Shown piece by piece: positions 1 to 6,926 of a DNA stretch of 64,000 bases. The stretch is taken from assembly GCA_046155895.1 (NCBI GenBank), contig JBJXFB010000080.1, positions 1 through 64,000 on the forward strand. The letters run 5' to 3'. How positions within the stretch are numbered: the stretch's first letter is position 1; the number at the start of each line of letters is the position of its first letter. The translations under genes were made by a program, and so were the position numbers. The DNA is from DASYPQ01 sp046155895. GTDB lineage: Bacteria > Planctomycetota > UBA1135 > GCA-002686595. Below the pieces are notes generated by a model. That model saw nothing but the letters and a program-made list of their open reading frames with translations, was not told where the DNA came from and made no database searches.

Positions 1-130
1 GCGCCTTCGCTAGCCGCTTCTTTCAGCAACCACCTCGCGATGGTCACCTTGCGGTTCGCTCGACTCGACGCGACCTGCTCGTCAGAGGACTTTCATCTCC
101 AGGGCTGTGGACATGCTGGGCACACAAATG

Positions 131-167
131 AAAAGCCGCCGCCCTCCCATGCGGAAGGGCGGCGGCT
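131..167 (-). terminator. Rho-independent terminator of the HU-like gene
   Basis: A perfect 12-bp inverted repeat (134-145 with 156-167) flanks a 10-nt loop. On the minus strand it is followed by TTTT (131-134). It lies 24 bp past the stop codon of the HU-like gene, so it fits an intrinsic terminator for that gene. The first 130 bases of the window hold no gene I can support. Confidence 0.85.
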
Positions 168-190
168 GTTCGGATTCGCGTCGCGCGCGA

Positions 191-544
191 CTAGACCATC
201 GCCTTGAGGGCCTTCATGGGGCGGATCTTGATCACGTTCTTGGCGGGCTTCGCCTTGAACATCATCTCCTGGCCCGTGAACGGGTTGACGCCCTTGCGAG
301 CCGGCGTGGCGGGCTTCTTCTTCACCGTGATCTTCATCATGCCGGCGATGTTGCATGTGCCGGGGCCCGAGCGGCCGAGGTCGGCGGCGAGCATCTTCGA
401 GACGGTGTCGAACACCGCGACGACCTGCTTGCGCGAGAGCTCGGTCGACGTCGCGATCGTGGAGTAGAACTCTCCCTTCGTGCGCGGCTTGGACGCGGGG
501 GTGATCTTCTTGGGCTTGGCGGTCATCTTCGTGTTCTTGGTCAT
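191..544 (-). CDS. HU/IHF-family DNA-binding protein
   Basis: Predicted nucleoid-associated protein of 117 residues that would bind and bend DNA as a dimer. The HU fold spans about residues 22-112. The family hallmark near the DNA-binding arm is seen as GVNPFTGQEM (86-95), close to the usual NPxTG signature. The first 20 residues form an extra Lys-rich tail, and the region from 70 to 85 (KITVKKKPATPARK) is also strongly basic. Residues GTCNIAGMM replace the usual G-F-G-x-F stretch, so this is a divergent member rather than classical HupA/HupB. I chose the ATG at 544 because a GGAG lies just upstream and longer versions are Pro/Arg-rich non-family sequence. It is monocistronic, with its own promoter (595-623) and terminator (131-167). 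Confidence 0.88.
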   Translation of the reverse strand: MTKNTKMTAKPKKITPASKPRTKGEFYSTIATSTELSRKQVVAVFDTVSKMLAADLGRSGPGTCNIAGMMKITVKKKPATPARKGVNPFTGQEMMFKAKPAKNVIKIRPMKALKAMV

Positions 545-594
545 CGGAGTCTCCGGGTTGGGGGTGTCGAGGCTCCCTACCTCGATCTGTGGTC

Positions 595-623
595 TTTCTA
601 GGGGTTTTTGGTGGGATTGCCAA
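595..623 (-). promoter_or_regulatory. Sigma-70-type promoter of the HU-like gene
   Basis: On the minus strand TTGGCA (618-623) and TAGAAA (595-600) are separated by exactly 17 bp. This is the best -35/-10 pair in the window. The predicted transcript starts near 588 and has a leader of about 44 nt with GGAG before the ATG. The rest of the 366-bp gap (624-910) shows only two short hairpins (801-814, 844-857) and the palindromes listed next. Confidence 0.65.
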
Positions 624-866
624 GGGTGAGCAGGCGGATCGAGCGAGGCCTTGTCCAGTTTTCCCCTGTTTTTCTGGCCATTTCGCTCGGCCTGCACGGC
701 GGGTCGGGGGGAGATCGAGGCGCGACCGAACGGACTCGGAGTCTGGGGTCGAAGTCGTCGGCCGCTCGCCCTCGAGGTCGATCCGACCGCTCGGGGACTC
801 GGCTCCCCGGAGCCATGGACACACCCGTTCAGGCTCCAGAACAGGCCTGGAAAGGCCATGGAGCCA

Positions 867-897
867 TATACTTGCGAGTATAATACCCGCGAGTATA
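867..897 (+). promoter_or_regulatory. Palindromic operator overlapping a consensus -10 box
   Basis: A 16-bp palindrome TATACT-tgcg-AGTATA (867-882) is followed by a second, weaker one, ATAC-N6-GTAT (883-896). The word GCGAGTATA occurs twice (874-882, 889-897) with a 15-bp period. A perfect TATAAT (879-884) lies across the junction, and the ATPase start codon is at 911. This is what a repressor site on top of a promoter looks like. The bound protein is unknown, and the AT-rich block stands out against its GC-rich surroundings. Confidence 0.6.
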
Positions 898-910
898 GCC
901 TCCTGCGGTC

Positions 911-2257
911 ATGTTCATCGGCCGAGAAGGAGAGCGACGCGTGCTCGCCGAGCTCGCTGAGTCGGGCAAGCCCGAGCTCTTCGTGCTCTTCGGCCGGCGC
1001 CGCGTGGGCAAGACCGAGCTGTTGCAGCAGTTCTGCCGAGGGCGCCGAGCCGTCTACTTCCTTGCCGCCCAGGTCCGGGAGAAGGACAGCCTGCGTTCCT
1101 TCCGCGACGCGTTGGTCGAGTGCCTCGAGGATCCCCTCGCCGGCAGCGTCGAGTTCCCCGACTGGAGCGCCGCGTTCCAGTTCCTCGCCGAGCGCGCGAA
1201 GGACGAGCGCCTCGTCGTCGTCCTCGATGAGTTCCCCTACCTGTGCGAGGCGAGTCCGGGCCTCCCCTCCGAGATCCAGCGGTTCTGGGACACGCGCGGC
1301 AAGAAGAGCCAACTGATGCTCGTGCTGTGCGGCAGCCAGATCTCGTTCATGGAAGAGGAGGTCTTGGCCGAGCGCTCTCCCTTGTTCGGCCGCCGCACGG
1401 GGCAGCGGCGCCTCGAGCCGCTGGCGCCGACGAACGCCCTGGCCTTCTTCCCGAAGTGGAAGATGCCCGACCGCGTCCTCGCCTACTCGATCCTCGGCGG
1501 GATGCCCGCGTACCTCGGGCGCTTCGACGACGCCCGGTCCGTCCAGGAGAACCTGATGCGCGAGTGCCTGCGGCCGGAGGGATACCTCTTCGACGAGGTG
1601 CAGTTCCTTCTCCGATCCGAGCTCTCGAACCCGGCCACGTACAACAGCATCTTGGCGGCCATCGCGCGCGGCATCGACAAGGTCGGCGACATCGCGCTCG
1701 CCGTCGGCGTCGATTCGGCGCATGCCAACAAGTACCTCTCCACCATGCGGGAGCTGCGTCTCGTCGAGCGCGACGTGCCGATCACGGATCCCGATCCGCT
1801 CCGCTCGAGGCGCGGCACCTACCGGATCGCGGACCGCTTCATCGCCTTCCATTTCCGGCACGTCCAGCCCCACGTCAGCCTGATCCAGGCGGGACGAGGG
1901 AGCCGGGTGCTCGAGGAGTTCATCGAGCCGGATTCCGCGCGGCTCCGCGACGACGCCCAGGTCGAGTTCATCCTCGAGCATCTCGCGGGGAAGGCGGCCG
2001 AGGTGATCGACGACGAGATCGCCGAGACCGGCCGGTTCGCCGGCCTCTTCGTGCGCGCCGTAGCGAGGACGACGAGCGGCGCGGCCGTCGCCGCCGTCGT
2101 CGTCCCCCGCGGCCACCATCCGACGACGGCTCTCGACGAGGAACTCGAGGAGGTGCGCGGCGCGATGAGAACCCGGGTCGAAACCCTCGTCTACTCCTGG
2201 AGCGACGACCCGCTGGCGCCGCTCCGCGTCGAGCACGTGGAGGGCGGCGAGCGCTGA
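911..2257 (+). CDS. ATP-binding protein, archaeal-ATPase/DUF234-type AAA+ NTPase
   Basis: A 448-residue P-loop ATPase of the type often annotated 'AAA family ATPase / DUF234'. Walker A is GRRRVGKT at 28-35, and Walker B is LVVVLDEF at 101-108 followed by PYL, typical of the archaeal-ATPase branch of STAND-like NTPases. A winged-helix-like middle (about 205-290) precedes a C-terminal DUF234 region (about 330-440) that resembles a restriction-endonuclease-like fold in family members. The substrate is unknown; relatives are found in defence or mobile contexts and as orphan regulators. The ATG at 911 is 27 bp after a TATAAT embedded in palindromes. A small CxxC protein starts 2 bp after its stop, so the two are probably co-translated partners. 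Confidence 0.85.
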   Translation: MFIGREGERRVLAELAESGKPELFVLFGRRRVGKTELLQQFCRGRRAVYFLAAQVREKDSLRSFRDALVECLEDPLAGSVEFPDWSAAFQFLAERAKDERLVVVLDEFPYLCEASPGLPSEIQRFWDTRGKKSQLMLVLCGSQISFMEEEVLAERSPLFGRRTGQRRLEPLAPTNALAFFPKWKMPDRVLAYSILGGMPAYLGRFDDARSVQENLMRECLRPEGYLFDEVQFLLRSELSNPATYNSILAAIARGIDKVGDIALAVGVDSAHANKYLSTMRELRLVERDVPITDPDPLRSRRGTYRIADRFIAFHFRHVQPHVSLIQAGRGSRVLEEFIEPDSARLRDDAQVEFILEHLAGKAAEVIDDEIAETGRFAGLFVRAVARTTSGAAVAAVVVPRGHHPTTALDEELEEVRGAMRTRVETLVYSWSDDPLAPLRVEHVEGGER

Positions 2258-2259
2258 CC

Positions 2260-2595
2260 ATGAGCATCGACGACAGATTCCAGGAGTACTTCGACGCGCT
2301 GGACCGGGCCGGGCACAAGGACTACTGCTACCTCTGCCGCCGCACCGCGGCGGAGGTAAAGCGCTTCTTCGGTTTTGGAGAGGACGGCGTCCCACTCGAA
2401 GCGCAGCGGCACGGATTGGAGGACGTCGTGCTCGCGGAGGCCGACATCATGAGCTACCGCGGCTTGAGGCCGGTTTGCGCCGTCTGCCAGCTCAATCTCG
2501 ACGCCATCTTCCTCCTCGAGGAGCACGAGGTGCTGCGGCAGGTGTTGCGCGAGCTCGAGGAGCGCCGGGAGCACCTCTGGCCTCCCCGGGCATGA
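2260..2595 (+). CDS. Small protein with two CxxC motifs, partner of the upstream ATPase
   Basis: A 111-residue soluble acidic protein that I do not recognise. Two CxxC pairs are seen, YCYLC (C23, C26) and VCAVC (C73, C76), each in a short hydrophobic-aromatic setting, so together they could hold one zinc ion. The C-terminal 30 residues (LEEHEVLRQVLRELEERREH) form a likely helix. The ATG is 2 bp after the ATPase stop and a GGGCGGCGAG stretch serves as ribosome site, so the two proteins are probably made together. Possible roles are metal-dependent regulation of the ATPase or nucleic-acid binding; the sequence does not decide between them. Confidence 0.7.
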   Translation: MSIDDRFQEYFDALDRAGHKDYCYLCRRTAAEVKRFFGFGEDGVPLEAQRHGLEDVVLAEADIMSYRGLRPVCAVCQLNLDAIFLLEEHEVLRQVLRELEERREHLWPPRA

Positions 2596-2600
2596 GGGCC

Positions 2601-2606
2601 TAGAAT
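2601..2606 (+). promoter_or_regulatory. -10-like hexamer TAGAAT before the bacilliredoxin gene
   Basis: TAGAAT matches 5 of 6 consensus positions and lies 39 bp before the ATG at 2646. A purine-rich ribosome site (GAGGAGAG) lies between them. No convincing -35 box is seen 17 bp upstream. Confidence 0.4.
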
Positions 2607-2645
2607 GCTCACCCTTTTCCGCAGAAAAACGAGGAGAGCCCAGCC

Positions 2646-3056
2646 ATGTACGACCCCGATCTCGTCCGTCCCATGCGCGAGGAACTCACGCGCCACGGCT
2701 TCAAGGAGCTCCTGACTCCCGCCGACGTCGAAGCCGCCGTCCAGAAGCCGGGGACGACCCTCCTCTTCGTGAACTCCGTGTGCGGGTGCGCCGCGGGCGG
2801 AGCGAGGCCCGGCCTGAAGCTCTCCATGCTGCACTCGAAGAAGCCGACGCAGATGGTCACCGTCTTCGCAGGGATGGAAACCGCCGCGGTCGAGAAGGCG
2901 CGCGAGTACTTCAAGCCGTACCGCCCCAGCTCGCCGCAGATCGCGCTCCTCAAGGACGGCAAGCTCGTCAAGATGATCCAGCGCCAGGACATCGAGGGGA
3001 AGGACCCGCAGATGATCGCGAAGTCCTTGACCGACGCGTTCGATCAGCACTGCTAG
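2646..3056 (+). CDS. Bacilliredoxin of the BrxA/BrxB (YphP/YqiW) family
   Basis: A 136-residue thioredoxin-fold protein. The family's CGC redox motif is present as SVCGCAAG (C46, C48), and the length matches the usual 136-146 residues. The opening YDPDLVRPMREELTRHGF is characteristic. In Firmicutes, bacilliredoxins remove bacillithiol from bacillithiolated proteins. Homologues also occur in bacteria whose thiol is unknown, so the exact partner thiol here is open. A GAGGAGAG ribosome site precedes the ATG. The next gene starts within about 10 bp, which suggests co-transcription. Confidence 0.92.
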   Translation: MYDPDLVRPMREELTRHGFKELLTPADVEAAVQKPGTTLLFVNSVCGCAAGGARPGLKLSMLHSKKPTQMVTVFAGMETAAVEKAREYFKPYRPSSPQIALLKDGKLVKMIQRQDIEGKDPQMIAKSLTDAFDQHC

Positions 3057-3065
3057 GTGCCCCGG

Positions 3066-3482
3066 ATGGCCGATCCGCTCTCTCTCGCCGAGGAGTTCCT
3101 CCGCGAAGCGGTCTACCGGTCCCGGGAAAGGCAGTCCGCCGTCGCCGCCGTCCGCGCGGCGGCGATCCGCAATCCGAATTGCGGCTTGGGAGAGAACGCC
3201 GCCGTCGTGCTCGATCTGTCGCCGCGTGCGCGCGAGATCGCGCGCGACCTAGGAGAAGGAGCGCTGCAGAACGCGAGCGCAGTCATGTCCGACTGGATCG
3301 AGCGCCAGGATGCGCTCGATCGGAAGCGGAATCACTTCTTGAAGGACTTCCGCGGGCGCCACGGATTCGACAGGAAGCTCTACGGTCCTGAAGTCCTCGC
3401 CGAGTTCGATGCGGGCCTTGCGCGGATCAACGCCGAGGAGGACTCGGAGCGACGCGCGGCGGCGGAACGCCTCCTCGCCTAG
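3066..3482 (+). CDS. Hypothetical helical protein after bacilliredoxin
   Basis: A 138-residue charged protein that I do not recognise. It is Ala/Arg/Glu-rich and probably all-helical, with no signal peptide, membrane segment or Cys cluster. The ATG at 3066 was preferred. A GTG directly after the bacilliredoxin stop (3057) would add three residues and cannot be excluded. Its stop overlaps by 4 bp the stop of the convergent membrane protein gene. Base composition is like its neighbours. Confidence 0.6.
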   Translation: MADPLSLAEEFLREAVYRSRERQSAVAAVRAAAIRNPNCGLGENAAVVLDLSPRAREIARDLGEGALQNASAVMSDWIERQDALDRKRNHFLKDFRGRHGFDRKLYGPEVLAEFDAGLARINAEEDSERRAAAERLLA

Positions 3483-4225
3483 GACCCCTTCTTCGCCTGC
3501 ACGGTCCAGTGCATCGAAAGCTTCAGCCCGCACCTCGGGCAGGCGTTGTCGCCCTGGATCCACTCGACGCCGTCGCCGCAGGCCGGGCACGGAAACTCGA
3601 CCGCGCGCGTGTGCCGCCGGATCGATGCTCCGGATCCCTCCCCCATCTTCTGGAGCTCGTCGGCCGGCCACAGGAGGTGGATGGAGAGGCCGCAATCGGT
3701 GCAGCACGCCAGGCCCTGTCCCCAGTCGACGCGCGTCCCGCAGCGCGGGCAGGGGAACCGCACGCTCGGGAAGCGCCGGCTGCCGTGCTGCACGAACCCG
3801 AGGTTCTTCGAATACAGGGGAACGAGGATCCACGACGTGAAGGTCGCGGCCATCAATGGCAGGAGGATCCCCTTCAAGATCGAATTGTGCTCGGGCAGCA
3901 CGAGCCACAGCGCCGTGAACGTGCCCGTCCAGAGGCCCAGGGGCACGAGGACCATCCGCAGCCAGACCTTGCGCGGCGGCAGCGCGACGAGCGAGAAGGT
4001 CACGGCGTGAGCCAGTCCCGCCGAGATCGCGCCGAGGGCCGGAGCGATCCTCGTCGCGAGCTCCGGCCGAGGATCGAACATCGACCAGGCGAACACGCAG
4101 AAGGAGCAGCCGGCCGGGACGAAGCCGAGGATCGCGAGCTTGCGCGTGCGCGCGGCCTCGAGGCCGAACAGGAAGATCCGCAGGGCGACCGCGGCCACGA
4201 TCATTCCGAGGAGTGTGCTGATCAT
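3479..4225 (-). CDS. Membrane protein with two C-terminal zinc-ribbon modules
   Basis: A 248-residue protein with about five hydrophobic segments in the first 140 residues (roughly 3-21, 31-48, 62-82, 89-110, 118-138). Two zinc-ribbon modules follow: CPRC at 159-162 with CTDC at 175-178, and CPAC at 213-216 with CPRC at 229-232. Each pair is followed by a similar short helix (GLSIHLLW, GLKLSMHW), so the second module looks like a duplication of the first. Function is unknown; the ribbons probably face the cytoplasm and could bind protein or nucleic acid. It lies convergent to the preceding gene and just upstream of the tRNA, which is on the opposite strand. Confidence 0.7.
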   Translation of the reverse strand: MISTLLGMIVAAVALRIFLFGLEAARTRKLAILGFVPAGCSFCVFAWSMFDPRPELATRIAPALGAISAGLAHAVTFSLVALPPRKVWLRMVLVPLGLWTGTFTALWLVLPEHNSILKGILLPLMAATFTSWILVPLYSKNLGFVQHGSRRFPSVRFPCPRCGTRVDWGQGLACCTDCGLSIHLLWPADELQKMGEGSGASIRRHTRAVEFPCPACGDGVEWIQGDNACPRCGLKLSMHWTVQAKKGS

Positions 4226-4277
4226 CCTGGAGCCTGCTTTACCCCTCTTACGCTTCGCGGGTTCCGTGCGGGAGCGC

Positions 4278-4283
4278 TATTCT
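4278..4283 (+). promoter_or_regulatory. -10-like hexamer TATTCT before tRNA-Leu
   Basis: TATTCT lies 12 bp before the mature 5' end of the tRNA, a usual distance for tRNA promoters. A weak -35 candidate (TTCGCG, 4254-4259) is 18 bp upstream. Confidence 0.4.
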
Positions 4284-4294
4284 CCCTCATCGGC

Positions 4295-4379
<85 letters not shown>

Positions 4380-4392
4380 CGCTGCGAAGCGT

Positions 4393-5142
4393 TCAGACGG
4401 GCGGCTCGAAGAGCGGGTTGCTCTTGAGCCCAGCACGATGCCCGTGCCACTGGGCGAAGGTCCACAGCGTCTTCAGCGCGTAGATGCTCGAGTTCTTGAA
4501 GTTGATGCTGCTCGCCTCGTCGAAGTAGCGCACCGGCACGGGCACGTCGCCGAGCTTGAAGCCCTGGTGCACGCACTGGACCAGGAACTGCGAGTCGAAC
4601 ACGAAGTTGTCGCTGTTCCGGCGGTAGGGCACCGCGTCGAGCACCTTGCGCGAGTAGGCGCGGAAGCCCGAGTGCCATTCGCCCAGGTTCTGCCCCGAGA
4701 GCATGTTCTCGAGCACGGTGAGGCCGCGGTTCGCGAAGTACTTCGACTTCGGCATCCCGCCCTCGAGCGCCTCGCGCCGCGTGCGGATCCGGTTCCCGAG
4801 GATCACGTCGCAGATCCCGTGGCGCAGGATCTCGATCGCCGTCGGGATCATGCGCGCGTCGTACTGGTAGTCCGCGTGGATCATCACGACGAAATCCGCG
4901 CCGTGCTCGCGCGCCGTGTCGTAGCAGGTCTTCTGGTTCCCGCCGTAGCCGGTGTTCTTCTCGTGCCGAATCAGCGTGACCGGGAGCTTCTGCGCGATCT
5001 CGATCGTGCGGTCCTTGCTGCAATCGTCGACGACGATGATCTCGGCGACCTGATCCTTGGGGATGTCCGCGTAGGTCCGTTCCAGCGTGTTGGCGGCGTT
5101 GTAGGCCGGCATCACGACGATCGTGCGCCAGGAGGGGACCAT
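4393..5142 (-). CDS. Glycosyltransferase family 2, DPM1-like
   Basis: A 249-residue GT-A fold enzyme that would transfer a sugar from a nucleotide-sugar to a lipid phosphate or glycan. The nucleotide-binding VVDDCSKD lies at 37-44, and the metal-site region HADYQYD at 89-95 takes the place of the DxD. The stretch LGEWHSGFRAY, typical of dolichol-phosphate-mannose-synthase-like GT2 proteins, is also seen. There is no membrane segment, so it is a soluble or peripheral form. I chose the ATG at 5142; a TTG start at 5181 would add 13 residues of non-family sequence. The gene is divergent from the second GT2 gene, and its 3' end lies 13 bp from the tRNA. Confidence 0.85.
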   Translation of the reverse strand: MVPSWRTIVVMPAYNAANTLERTYADIPKDQVAEIIVVDDCSKDRTIEIAQKLPVTLIRHEKNTGYGGNQKTCYDTAREHGADFVVMIHADYQYDARMIPTAIEILRHGICDVILGNRIRTRREALEGGMPKSKYFANRGLTVLENMLSGQNLGEWHSGFRAYSRKVLDAVPYRRNSDNFVFDSQFLVQCVHQGFKLGDVPVPVRYFDEASSINFKNSSIYALKTLWTFAQWHGHRAGLKSNPLFEPPV

Positions 5143-5200
5143 CGGCGGGCAGATTGTGGGAGGAGCTCCGGAACGGGGCAAGGGAAGTCATCGGAGACGG

Positions 5201-5206
5201 TATGAT
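5201..5206 (+). promoter_or_regulatory. -10-like hexamer TATGAT before the sugar cassette
   Basis: TATGAT lies 14 bp before the ATG at 5221, implying a very short leader of about 8 nt and no room for a normal ribosome site. No -35 box is evident. Confidence 0.4.
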
Positions 5207-5220
5207 CTCCGCGCTCGTCC

Positions 5221-6162
5221 ATGCCGCCTCGCCGCCCTTCGATCTCGGTCGTCGTTCCCGTCTATCGCAGCGAGGCCCTGCTTCGCCCCCTCATTGCCCG
5301 ACTCCGGCCGGTCCTCGAGGCGCACGCGTCCGAAAGCGAGCTGATCCTGGTGGACGACTCGAGTCCCGACGGGAGCTGGGCGGTCGTCCGGGAGCTCGCG
5401 AGCGAGCAGGCGTGGATCCGCGGGGTTCGCCTGATGCGGAACTACGGCCAGCACAACGCGATCCTGTGCGGCATCCGCGCCGCCCGCCACGAGCTGGTCG
5501 TGACGATGGACGACGACCTCCAGCACCCTCCGGAGGAAATCCCCAAGCTCCTGGCCGAGCTCGGAGAGAGCTGCGACGTCGTCTACGGGACTCCGGAGAG
5601 GGAGCAGCACGGGCTCGCCCGGGATCTGGCCTCCCAGATCGTCAAGTACGTCCTCCAGGGCGCGATGGGCGCCGAGACGGCGCGCAAGGTGAGCGCGTTC
5701 CGGGCTTTCCGGACCGATCTGCGCGAGGCTTTCTCGGCCTACCGCGGGCAATTCGTGTCGATCGACGTGCTCCTGACCTGGGCGACGACGAGGTTCCGCG
5801 CCGTCCGGGTCCGGCACGATGTGCGGGCCGAGGGAACTTCGAGCTACACGTGGCGCAAGCTCCTGACCCACGCGATGAACATGATGACGGGCTTCAGCGC
5901 CTTTCCGCTCCAGATCGCGAGCCTGGTGGGGTTCGCGTTCACGCTCTTCGGCATCGGGGTCCTGGTCTACGTCCTCGGCGCCTACCTGGTGTTCGGGGTC
6001 GAGACGCAAGGCTTCACGTTCCTGGCCTCGGCCATCGCGATCTTCTCGGGCGCCCAGCTCTTCGCGCTCGGAATCATCGGGGAGTATCTGGCACGCGTGC
6101 ACTTCCGCGTGATGGATCGGCCCACCTACGCGGTCCGGATGCAGACGGAACGGCTGCCGTGA
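5221..6162 (+). CDS. Membrane-anchored glycosyltransferase family 2 (GtrB/ArnC type)
   Basis: A 313-residue enzyme expected to move a sugar from a nucleotide donor onto undecaprenyl phosphate at the inner face of the membrane. The GT-A domain shows VDDSSPDG (44-51) and the catalytic MDDDLQHPPE (96-105). Two C-terminal membrane helices (about 230-258 and 264-288) end in GEYLARVHFRV, the classic end of GtrB/ArnC proteins. It leads four genes joined by overlapping start and stop codons. The context points to a lipid-linked deoxy-amino-sugar, but the donor cannot be read from sequence. Confidence 0.88.
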   Translation: MPPRRPSISVVVPVYRSEALLRPLIARLRPVLEAHASESELILVDDSSPDGSWAVVRELASEQAWIRGVRLMRNYGQHNAILCGIRAARHELVVTMDDDLQHPPEEIPKLLAELGESCDVVYGTPEREQHGLARDLASQIVKYVLQGAMGAETARKVSAFRAFRTDLREAFSAYRGQFVSIDVLLTWATTRFRAVRVRHDVRAEGTSSYTWRKLLTHAMNMMTGFSAFPLQIASLVGFAFTLFGIGVLVYVLGAYLVFGVETQGFTFLASAIAIFSGAQLFALGIIGEYLARVHFRVMDRPTYAVRMQTERLP

Positions 6163-6926
6163 GGACTCGGACGGAGGCGGGGGAGCTCTGCCGCTTCCTC
6201 GATTGGGACTCGAAGTTCTTCGGCTTCCGCGTCGCGACCGTGATGCGCCGCTCACTCGACGCCGGCGCGATGGAGCAGGTGATCGCGTGGTGCGGCGAGC
6301 AGCGGATCGACTGCCTCTACTATCTTTCGGAGGCGGCCGACGCGGCCGCGCTGAAGCTCGCCCGCGACCGCGGCTTTCGGTTCGTCGACGTGCGCGTCAC
6401 GTACCAGATGCCCGTGGATCCTTCGCGGAAGGAGGCGCCGGCTCCGCCCATCGCGAAGATCCGCCCCGCGGAACCGGGGGACGTGCCCGGCATGAGGAAG
6501 CTCGCAGCGAGCAGCCACACGCTCTCACGGTTCTGGACCGACGAGGGCTTCCCGCGCGAAAAGTGCGCCGAGCTCTACGCCCTGTGGTTCGAGAAGAGCT
6601 GTGGCGGCGATGCCGACGCGGTTTGGATCGCGGAGATGGACGGACGCGCCGTGGGCTACCTCACCTGCCACCTGCGTCCGGACTCTCTCGGTGAGATCGG
6701 TCTCGTCGGGATCGACCCGGAGTCGAAAGGGCACGGGCTCGGGAAAGCGCTGACGGAGCGCTCGATCGCCTGGTTCCGGGAGAAGGGCTGCCGGAACTCG
6801 AGCGTCGTGACGCAGGGTTCGAACGTCGCCGCGCAGCGGCTGTACCAGTCGGTAGGCTACCGCACCTCCGCAGTGCAGTACTGGCAGCACCTCTGGCTCC
6901 ATTCCGGCAAGGAATCGCGTCCGTGA
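6159..6926 (+). CDS. GNAT N-acetyltransferase, RffC/WecD-like
   Basis: A 255-residue acetyltransferase. The N-terminal stretch LDWDSKFFGFRV (14-25) is characteristic of RffC/WecD, which acetylates dTDP-4-amino-4,6-dideoxygalactose. The C-terminal GNAT domain (about 105-245) carries the acetyl-CoA loop in VGIDPESKGHGLGKAL. The GTG start overlaps the preceding stop by 4 bp (GTGA), and the next gene again starts by a GTGA overlap. The neighbour is the matching transaminase, which supports the substrate assignment. E. coli RffC is 224 residues, so this version is slightly longer, with an Ala/Pro-rich linker between the two halves. Confidence 0.8.
   Translation: MRTRTEAGELCRFLDWDSKFFGFRVATVMRRSLDAGAMEQVIAWCGEQRIDCLYYLSEAADAAALKLARDRGFRFVDVRVTYQMPVDPSRKEAPAPPIAKIRPAEPGDVPGMRKLAASSHTLSRFWTDEGFPREKCAELYALWFEKSCGGDADAVWIAEMDGRAVGYLTCHLRPDSLGEIGLVGIDPESKGHGLGKALTERSIAWFREKGCRNSSVVTQGSNVAAQRLYQSVGYRTSAVQYWQHLWLHSGKESRP

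Noticed and set aside
1..130. A short minus-strand reading frame entering from the left edge (SDEQVASSRANRKVTIARWLLKEAA)
   Set aside because: It looks somewhat protein-like, but it is under 30 codons, has no start in the window and cannot be judged without the flanking sequence.
191..2395. A 734-codon minus-strand frame covering the HU-like gene and antisense to the ATPase
   Set aside because: Only its last 117 codons are HU-like. The rest is antisense to a well-supported ATPase gene, with Arg/Pro-rich shadow composition typical of GC-rich DNA.
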